DNA from: Lactifluus volemus
Taxonomy: Eukaryota; Basidiomycota; Agaricomycetes; Russulales; Russulaceae
Length of the DNA: 26,986 bases
Assembly: GCA_022376515.1 (NCBI GenBank)
Contig: WTXI01000426.1
Span: 1 to 26,986, forward strand
Reading direction: 5' to 3'
Shown: piece by piece, positions 19,839-26,986 of the stretch
Layout: each line of letters starts with the position of its first letter
Numbering within the stretch: the first letter of the stretch is position 1
The notes under the pieces: generated by a model
Seen by the model: only the letters and a program-made list of their open reading frames with translations
Databases searched by the model: none
What the model was told of the DNA's origin: nothing
Position numbers and translations under genes: made by a program

Positions 19839-21067
19839 GGGGGTTGCCACTCGATGATCAAGATAAGCCACTGCGTGGCTGTCTCATTGTTTCGTCGTCC
19901 CATCTCGGCTCCTGTGTCTACTCCAATTTTTACTCATCCTTTTCCAAAAAATAATTTAATTTGTACCCATACATCTCTGCTCTGCGCGCGACCTGGACGC
20001 TGCTTGTAGCCACCAAAAGTTGAACCATGATTTCTAACCCTACATTAGCTTCTTTATCTTTAATATCTTTCCCTGCCAATCATTCATTGTGTTTTTAGAC
20101 CGTTACTGCCTACAACCACGTTCTAATTATTCACTCCTTCAAGGAGATAGGCCACTAATTTATATGACATGTATGACGACTATGTACCGCTCGTGTATGC
20201 AATTCCATTTCGCCTCGTTCTCGATCATCGAATTACATGTAAACACCGTGGAGATGAACACGATGTATCACCTCTTTACAAGGCCGTGGATGTGCAGCTT
20301 CCTTCGCGAAGCTATTTTTCTCGACTTCCCTTCCCCCCATTTATGTACGATCAGCCAGGGGTTGATGAGTGTTTCAGAAACCTACGCCACTGCATATTGC
20401 AGCGCGATAGGGTTCCTACGAAGTTCTATCCTTACCGCAAGGCGAATCAAGTCCTTCTTCGACCTGTGATGGTATCACAATGGGTATCACCAGGCCCCAC
20501 CGCCCAGGTCTCGCAATATGTTTGTATTCGGATGTCACGGACGCGTAGATCGTTTTGCGAAAGCGAATAATGCTGTCGCCTCGATTTATTGCAGGATGCA
20601 CATATATGCTTCGCAGCCGAAGCCCCGAAGCCCGTGCACCATAGTGACGGACATACCCGTCACCGTTCGCGGGCAGCCGACGGAACCTACTTACAGCTAG
20701 ATTGGTGCTGTCCACACAAAAAGAAGCGACGATCATCTGTCAGAGCAAGCAAAAGGGGGATATTCGAAACAAAAGAAACGTTCTTGGGAACGTCGCCATC
20801 GCCGCTTCCCGTGCGACGAGGGAGAATCGCCGTAGTGGTTGTGCAGACCCAGTCGAGAAATCCATCTGATACGTTTTGATGAGACGTTTGCGAGCCCGGG
20901 TCGCTGATTATAAAAAGTTGCACCGCGGCCGTCCCATTTTCTGGGCGTGTGTTGCATCATCTGCTCGAAGCGAAGCGGCCATCGACCTGATTATCACGGA
21001 CTGAAGCTGGATGGGTGAGCACAGATGCACTGGCACACATTCAGTACAACTCCAAGTTGATCAAATG
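19839..21067. other. Intergenic region without a supportable gene
   Basis: Overlapping open frames of 60-133 codons exist on both strands (for example around 20089-20570 and 20416-20736) but none has recognisable motifs, consistent splice structure or clear coding signal. A small GTGACGG/CCGTCAC hairpin lies near 20643-20664, in a stretch of short GAAGC repeats. Confidence 0.45.
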
Positions 21068-21793
21068 TCACCTTCTATAAACATTGATTGCGGTCATTGC
21101 CATTCGACATTCGACGGTGCATGCCTGGACGGCAGAAAAGAGTATAACGATGAACCAACTGTTTGCCATAAATCGCATTCGTTGTATTGTATCTCGTGAT
21201 TGTAAAAACAAAAAAAAAGTCATGTCTGAGAGGAAGTTGATGAATATAAGGAACAACCGACCCATCCACTCCCCATCGCGCTGGAAAGACCAACCGAGAA
21301 GTAGACATAGGGTGCTAAGACTTCCGTGATTTCTCTGGGCATGACGTGACACTCGAACGGCTGCGTGTAGATGGGCAGCCATGAGCAACATTGGGGAAAT
21401 TAGCGAGTCATGCAGCCGCACAAAGAAAAGTTGTTTCTCAAAAAATGGAGAATTTATGCACGGCGAAGCGTGAGAGTAAATGTCATAATCAATCCCTCCT
21501 TTTGCCCCGCTCAGTCGTTCACTTTGAATTTCTCGCTCAATCATTGAATCAGCATAAAATGTCTCCTTAGAGTAGGGGACAGTAGCTCCTATTGCTACTG
21601 GTTGTATGTCCAATTTGGAAGCGAATGCTGCTTCGTATAATATATCTTCATATAACGAGAACCCATCTCTATTCTCTAGAGTTATGCAAGTCAAAAGTTG
21701 GTTTGAATGGCGGAGCAAGTAACGAAGATGTTCAGATCTGGCATCTGTTGAGCTACACCAGTGTACCATTATTTTTGGGAATAGTAAGGACAT
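21068..21793 (-). CDS. Orphan 241-codon open frame, function unknown
   Basis: A single uninterrupted frame from the ATG at 21793 to a TGA at 21068. In sequence with slightly below even GC, this length is unlikely by chance. The first half is mixed polar (SKLDIQPVAIGATVPYSKET); the C-terminal third has two hydrophobic stretches, RLFLIFINFLSDMTFFLFLQ and FMANSWFIVILFSAVQ, that could be membrane helices. I recognise no family, and the A/T-ending codons differ from the neighbouring genes. It may be a young or lineage-specific gene, a gene whose introns I have not seen, or a chance frame. Confidence 0.3.
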   Translation of the reverse strand: MSLLFPKIMVHWCSSTDARSEHLRYLLRHSNQLLTCITLENRDGFSLYEDILYEAAFASKLDIQPVAIGATVPYSKETFYADSMIEREIQSERLSGAKGGIDYDIYSHASPCINSPFFEKQLFFVRLHDSLISPMLLMAAHLHAAVRVSRHAQRNHGSLSTLCLLLGWSFQRDGEWMGRLFLIFINFLSDMTFFLFLQSRDTIQRMRFMANSWFIVILFSAVQACTVECRMAMTAINVYRR

Positions 21794-22281
21794 AGTATAT
21801 CTAAATGGTGCGTCCAGGAACTGGGGATGAGCGCATCATGCGAGTGGGCTGATCAGCCTACCAAACCTGTCAGACCCTCTGAAGGAAGAGTGATAACCGA
21901 AAGACGCACTTGATCAAAGAAGGTTGAGGATTACTTCGGGTGTAGCCAACGTAAATAATGAAGGGGATCCAGCCGTAGTGGAGGACGGTCTACAAGTTTA
22001 TTAGTGGACCGTGTGCCAGGTTACAGCAGGAAACGTACACGGCCCAAATTAATTGCACGAATGACATGCTCCTAGGATAGTTTTGAGTGACTGCGTAGGC
22101 ATAGGGGAATTGAAAGACAAACCTTTGTTTCTTCGGATGGCATCTTGGGTATGAACTGTCGTGTCACGCGTTACGGTAAACCTTATCGTTTTTCTTTTTT
22201 CAGCTTGTGCCTGACCAACATTCCTCTGCTCACACATTCCACCTCCTTCCTCTCCACTGTCACATCATTTTTTTTTTGACA
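21794..22281. other. Upstream region of the RRM gene
   Basis: No gene recognised. Pyrimidine-rich tracts (CTTTTTTCAGC, CCACCTCCTTCCTCTCC and a ten-T run at 22268-22277) precede the start codon at 22282, a common feature of fungal core promoters. Confidence 0.45.
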
Positions 22282-23294
22282 ATGGCGCCACTTAAGACTT
22301 TCAGAAAACACAATACCAGAGTAAGCCTTGTGTCATCTTGAAAAAGGAATTGTTTTTGGTCAACTCCACATTGATAGTCTCGGGCGTCGGACGACAGCGT
22401 CTTGTCTCACGATGGTGCTCAAAGCACCACAATGCAATCTTACGGACTCAGCGCGGAGCCCAGCAATAAGCTCGTGGTCACAAACTTACACTACGAGATT
22501 ACGCCGAAGGATCTGACGGTATTTTGTGTTCTTCTCTCGCTCCATTCGTGTGTGGTGACTCTCGTACCGTATCGAGGCAATCTTTGGCCAAGTTGGCACG
22601 CTCGTACGCGAGCCATACATCAGGGTACGGAAATCCGGCTACCATAGTCTCGACTGCGTCGATATAACAGAATCCTGAAACCGATCCACTTGCGTTGCCT
22701 CCCTTACGTTGTCATTCTGCCTCTGCGTGTCAATGTTAGTATGATCGCAGCGGCCGCTCCTCGGGTGTTGCCATCATCACGTTCGAAACGCCGGCGGAGG
22801 CAACCCGATCGAAAAAGCAACTGGACGGTGTTTTGGCCAAAGGTGTGTATCCTCACCTCGTCACTTTCTTTCATTCTGAGCCACTTCGAAGGTCAACCTA
22901 TCTCTATCGAGTTTGATAAGGGGCCATCGCGACGTGCCAGTGCTCCTGCGCCGTCCCTTCTTAACAGAATTCAGAAGCCGCCACTTTTGCATAGGTTGGG
23001 TCAGGCACAAGGCAACGCCAAGGCTTCCCTGATGTGTGTCGATTTCAAAGTTTCACTTGGCTCCTTGACGAATGCTTTTTTTGTAGCCAAAGCAGGAGGT
23101 TGGGTCCGGTGCGCGGGAGAGCTCGACCAGGGCGGACTGGTGCTAGCACTGGCACTGGCCGTGGCCGCACCTCCGCTGTGGTTCCAAGTGCTGCGGAACT
23201 CGACAGTGAAATAGATGCGTTCATGGCTGTCGATAATGGATCTGGTACACATCCCGCCAAGCCTGTAGAGAGTGGGGATGTGGAGATGGCTTGA
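22282..23294 (+). CDS. RRM protein of the Aly/Yra1 (THO complex subunit 4-like) mRNA export type
   Basis: Six exons join in phase: 22282-22320, 22378-22518, 22577-22624, 22740-22842, 22892-23033 and 23087-23294, giving 226 residues. The ATG is in good context (GACAATGGC) and begins MAPLKTFRK. The RRM starts at about residue 37 with RNP2-like LVVTNL, continues through HYEITPKDLTAIFGQVGTL, REPYIRYDRSGRSSGVAIITF (containing RNP1), and ends at GQPISIEFDKG. After it comes an Arg/Gly-rich segment (GPVRGRARPGRTG, GTGRGRT) and then AAELDSEIDAFM, resembling the C-terminal UAP56-binding motif of Aly. Proteins of this type bind mRNA and link the Sub2/UAP56 helicase to nuclear export. No N-terminal helicase-binding motif is visible. 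The third intron is 115 bp, twice the usual size here. Confidence 0.88.
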
Positions 23295-23933
23295 TTTCAC
23301 CTTTCTTATAATACTGTACCCCACGTGAACAAATTCACGATTAGCCCGGACACAGTGCTTCCTACTTGTAGCTGTTTATAAATTTGATGTTTCACTTTGC
23401 CAAATTTTGCTGGCCAATGCTAAACTGTAGCTAGGTCAACACGCTGTGGTACTATCTCACGAAGGCCACAAAGATACAACATATCCTGGGATGACCTGGT
23501 CATTCCGCCGCTCCTAGCCTTCCCTTGACCCATTGGACCACGTCAACTGTCTGACAACTCTGACGTATTCACCTTACAGCTTATTAGGTGGTTAGAAGAT
23601 AAAGCGGCCAAGATGCGCGTCGGAGTTCGTGCAAACAACTTACGCGAATGGTTTCAATGGCAAGCCTTATAGGGGCGGAAAAAAAAAATCGTTCGATGAA
23701 GATTCGGTATACAAACTACGACGGGATATAATATAGAAAAAAAACTAGCTAAAACATTGTATGACATGTCGAGATGGGGGAAAGGGCGAACGATCAAACA
23801 AAAGGAGAGACAAGAGACGGTTCGGGAAGGGTATCCAGCACGGGTTAAGCAAGACTAGAACGGAGAAAGTGGAAATTTAAAAAAAAAACCCTCTATTAAC
23901 CCGGAAACCTCCCGACAGAGGTTGACAACAGGT
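23295..23933. other. Convergent 3' region
   Basis: Lies between two convergent genes and should hold both 3' untranslated regions. Several A-runs occur at 23680-23890; no gene is visible. Confidence 0.55.
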
Positions 23934-25314
23934 CTAGAGCCTGTGTCCGGGAACGGCCCAGAAAAGTAATGTAAGTGCCGCGACACCAAAAGCGACCAGA
24001 ATCGACACCCAAATAGCACGACCAATGAGCAGCTTTCGAACGTATGGTTCGCGGATTCGTATCGTACGGAACGGTGTGGTTTCGCTCTGCCCGAAGAAGA
24101 CGAGGATGGGGTCGAGTTCGTACTGATGTGAGATGAGGAAGAGCACAGCGAAGGTGAAGGGGAGGAACAACTTGAAGAAGGAAGATCAGTAAACGACAGA
24201 CCATGATCTGGGCAATTTACACACATAGAATCGGACAGACTTCGGCTTGACATCCAGGAAGACCAACGCGAAGGCAGTTGCGAGGCCAATCCATAGTGAA
24301 ATGAGGCCCGCGATGAGACGCACCAATGCACTCATCGGGGTAAGATTTCCGAACGCCTTGGAACGCAAAAATCGTGGGAAGGCATCTTGTTCCATGGCAC
24401 GGAAACAATATTCTTTTTGACCATGGAACATATCCGGAACCTGAGCAATTGCAGCCTGATCCGCAGCGCTGCCCGTCGCATTGCTTAAGGGGAATGAATG
24501 TACACGTAGGGCGGGCGGGAGGTAGATCTCGTGGCTCTCGCCAGTTCCAGGAGACGTGCCCGCGGGGGAAAGATAACGCAGAAAGATGCGCTCGGCGCTC
24601 GCAACGAGATCATTACGGGAGATAGGCGAACTGCGAGGAATGATGGTTGGTGCGCGAGATGCACGCCGGGAAAAGAAGGTCGGGGTGCGCTTTCCAAGAG
24701 AGAAAGGAGTGGATGAGCGAGGCTGTGCGGGTGTTGGGGAGCGCAGCGCGTGTTCGAGGTCTGTGCCGACAGCAGTTGCAGGGGAAGTTGAGGCAAGCAG
24801 CCGTGGGTCTGGGCTGGTGCCACGCTTCTCTTGCATCTCTGCAGCCATGTCTGCCGTGCTGGCCGTGCTGCGTTTTGCGCCTGCAGGCGCTGGACCGCCG
24901 ACGACCGTACCATATGTAGACCCACGGCGCCGTGCATAGTCCCAGTACTCGGGCCAATCTTCGCGGATCGTGCGTCCGGACTTGCGAACGTCCTTGAAAT
25001 AGGCCCTGCAGAGGTTTTCGTGCTGTTGCACGTCCAGCCAAAAATCAAGAATGTCTTCTGCGCCCTCCCGTTGGAGAAACAAGCTACGAGACGGGAACGA
25101 TAAGGGATAGAGAGAAAGGACGGATGGAAGAGGGGAAATTAGGTTACATGGTCAGCGGTTGAGGTCAAAGGCAAAGTGGAAGGAAAGGGACGGACTAAAA
25201 CATAAAAAGATCGACTGGGGAACGGGTCCTACGAGAAAGGACCTCCGCAAAGGTAGGCAAGCGGGTGTGACGACTACGAGCCCATTCGTCTTGCTGTTGC
25301 TGGTCTCCTTCCAT
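23934..25314 (-). CDS. RGS-domain membrane protein, Rax1-like
   Basis: Three exons in minus-strand order: 25314-25196, 25083-24225 and 24170-23934, giving 404 residues. The first exon encodes an acidic leader and LPTFAEVLSRRTRSPVDLFM, and splices in phase to YLFLQREGAEDILDFWLDVQ, the start of an RGS-type fold. The usual RGS helices are split by a long Ser/Pro-rich insert (about residues 85-200); the domain resumes at VASAERIFLRYLSP and ends at DAFPRFLRSKAFGNLTP. C-terminal hydrophobic segments follow: LIAGLISLWIGLATAFALVF, LFLPFTFAVLFLIS and AIWVSILVAFGVAALTLLFW. Yeast Rax1 combines an RGS-like region with membrane helices and acts in bipolar bud-site selection; in filamentous basidiomycetes the role is unknown. 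It is divergent from NDUFA2 across 381 bp. Confidence 0.85.
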
Positions 25315-25695
25315 GATTCCCGGTCTTTGTCGTTGGCAAAGTTGTCCTGCCCGGGGCAGCCGTGGTGGTCAATTTGAAAGGCAGCAACAGTGTTCGGTTG
25401 TTCGGTCGCACGAGAAGAACGCGTGGAAAATGGCTGACATAATATCAACATCATGATGGCATAATTTCCCAGCCAAAAGCCGTAGTGAGAATTTTTGCTA
25501 CAGTACGGGAGAATCTTTCAAAATTTCATTAACAAAACACAGCAATGTACGAGATAACCAGGTGTGATTCACGCGGAAATGCGCATTCCACGATGGGGCA
25601 TGATCGAGGTGTGAACGCGACAACTTTCCCATCAGTAGTGACAGTCGAGTGCCACGGCATCACTAACGCTTCAGCCCATCACTTTGTTTGTAACC
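25315..25695. promoter_or_regulatory. Divergent intergenic promoter region
   Basis: The 381 bp between the start codons of the RGS gene (minus) and NDUFA2 (plus) must serve both. I see no canonical TATA box close to either start. Confidence 0.45.
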
Positions 25696-26076
25696 ATGTC
25701 GCTCGCCAGAACACTCTCACCAGCTCTACGGGAGATCAGAATTCTTTTCTCACAGACTGGTGATGCTTCTCAAGGTGTCAGGTAGGCTCAACACCACCAT
25801 ATATCCGGTTGAAAAGTTCTGACTATGCACACAGGCAATTCGTCGTGTCCACATACCCTACACTGAAACAACATAACCCAGACCTTCCCATACTCATTCG
25901 GGAGGCTCAAGGGACGCCTGCTCGTGCTTTTGCTCGGTTCGGTTCGTTAGCCACATTCTCACGGCGCACACGCCCTTTTCTGATACATCACAGAGCGTGG
26001 TGTTGAACGCAATGTCATGCTTGATGGCCTTTCCAGCAAGGACGTTTCCACAAAGATATCAGAGCTAGTGGGGTGA
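25696..26076 (+). CDS. Mitochondrial complex I subunit NDUFA2 (B8 subunit)
   Basis: Three exons join in phase: 25696-25781, 25835-25941 and 25994-26076, giving 91 residues, close to the usual size of this accessory subunit. The ATG context is ACCATGTC. The protein begins MSLARTLSPALREIRILFSQ and continues with SQGVRQFVVSTYPTLKQHNP, DLPILIREAQGT, ARAFARFERGVERNV, LDGLS and KISELV. This order matches the thioredoxin-like B8 fold (S-x-x-LRELR, GVR-F, YP-LK--NP, PILIRE) of the peripheral arm of NADH:ubiquinone oxidoreductase. Introns are 53 and 52 bp. It is convergent with the ribose-5-phosphate isomerase gene, with 161 bp between the stop codons. Confidence 0.93.
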
Positions 26077-26237
26077 ATGTTTTTGTTATTTATCAGAATT
26101 GTTATCCAAGTTGTCACCCTGCTGTCTACAAACCAACAATCTTTCGATACCTCGACTCCCTTGTGTTTTGGCTTGAAAATTCACGGATGTCACCGGGGTT
26201 GACGAATGTCCCGTGAATGATAACAAGTACAATTCCC

Positions 26238-26986
26238 TCAGTTGTTGTTTTCCACAATATGCGCATTGGCAGATCTGGCTGTTACACTGCCGTCCTGCGT
26301 CCTCGATGAACACCGACTAAGAGGGTCCTTTCAACGAGTACGTACTTGATTCCCGAAATACGCTGCCTTGACTATATCGCAAAAAATGCCAACTTCAGCA
26401 ACCCCAGTAAGCAGTTTGATCTTCACTAGAAGCTGATCACAGATCAGTAGAGAACCCTCAACGTGGGCAATCAAGAAAGAACCTCGCGTGGCTTTCTCAA
26501 AACAGCTTCAGAAAACGGCGCGTCGATGATGAAATTACTGTTGTCGGTAACCACTGGACCCGCCTTTGCACGTGCCATGCGCAGGGTAGCTTGTGGTGAA
26601 TCAAGCTTCGTGTGCAAGCTCCGTAGGACGGAGGTGTATGCAAATGGAGACACTTCGATCGGTACACCTTGGGTGTACTTGAGATGCGTGAGCAAGTTGA
26701 GGACTGGTTGCATCCACAGAAGAGAACTTACACTGGTGCCCAAAACGTCCGAGTTCTTTCTGTAGTCGGCAACGACGATGAACCTGCAAGGCTTTCACAC
26801 CAGTTCCGCTTGGCAAGACAAAAAGACGAACGTCTTGGCCGCCTCGGCGAGCACCTTTTCGCGCAGCTGGCAAGCACCCCCTTTGATGCAATTCAGTTCG
26901 GCGTCAACTCTGCATCCGTCTATTTCAACTCTTGCGAACAAAGAATGTGACATTTCACCTACTCGTCTGCCCCATCGATGGTGCAA
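26238..26986 (-). CDS. RKI1: Ribose-5-phosphate isomerase A, 3' part (runs off the right edge)
   Basis: Ribose-5-phosphate isomerase interconverts ribose 5-phosphate and ribulose 5-phosphate in the pentose phosphate pathway. Visible exons on the minus strand: 26986-26963 (cut by the window edge), 26909-26832, 26783-26732, 26677-26483, 26432-26346 and 26294-26238. They read TIDGADE, VDAELNCIKGGACQLREKVL, FIVVADYRKNSDVLGT, YTQGVPIEVSPFAYTSVL, RMARAKAGPVVTDNSNFIID, VKIKLLTGVAEVGIFCDIVK, AAYFGNQ and DGSVTARSA. The DGADE and K-G-G loop with the downstream REK are the catalytic neighbourhood known from the RpiA family. One glycine of the usual KGGGA loop is missing (KGGA). All introns are 48-54 bp with clean phases. 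The first part of the enzyme lies outside the window. Confidence 0.93.

Noticed and set aside
24485..25048. Minus-strand 187-codon frame and plus-strand frames over the same interval
   Set aside because: Alternative-frame shadows of the large second exon of the RGS-domain gene.

Overview
The window looks like nuclear DNA of a basidiomycete fungus, most likely an Agaricomycete. Coding regions are broken by many short introns (mostly 48-68 bp, GT-AG, with one GC-AG candidate). The gene set also fits: an Ndc1 nucleoporin, an RGS/Rax1-type membrane protein, an Aly/Yra1-like RRM protein, complex I subunit NDUFA2 and ribose-5-phosphate isomerase, together with decayed NLR-type WD40 repeats. I built all gene models by hand by joining exons whose reading phase and family motifs agree. 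Five complete multi-exon models plus NDUFA2 close without a frame error.

Layout. Positions 1-4260 are gene-poor and repeat-rich: no supportable gene up to about 1.9 kb, then a purine-rich G-skewed island (2.19-3.11 kb) flanked by clusters of GCTTA/ACTTA motifs, then a C-terminal relic of a non-LTR retroelement (3.58-4.05 kb, minus). From 4.27 to 15.1 kb lies an accessory block: an RTA1-family membrane protein (+), a tRNA-like gene (-), two clusters of decayed WD40 repeats (-), a stray copy of part of an NDC1 exon (-), and two intact DHA1-type MFS exporters (one +, one -, convergent across a 3.2 kb spacer full of hairpins). From 15.9 kb onward the content is housekeeping: NDC1 (-), a conserved basidiomycete hypothetical protein (+), an orphan reading frame (-), an Aly/Yra1-like gene (+), an RGS-domain membrane protein (-), NDUFA2 (+) and the 3' part of ribose-5-phosphate isomerase (-, running off the right edge).

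How the genes relate. RTA1 and the two MFS proteins are all plausible efflux or lipid-translocation membrane proteins, so 4.3-15.1 kb may act as a detoxification neighbourhood; that is inference from family membership. The housekeeping genes share no pathway. I found no clear new enzymatic system. The most interesting signals are structural: relic NLR/WD40 arrays on both sides of an intact MFS gene, a duplicated NDC1 exon fragment, a fold-back duplication with perfect 32-bp arms, a two-copy dispersed repeat, and three single-base frame breaks clustered at 16.5-19.4 kb.
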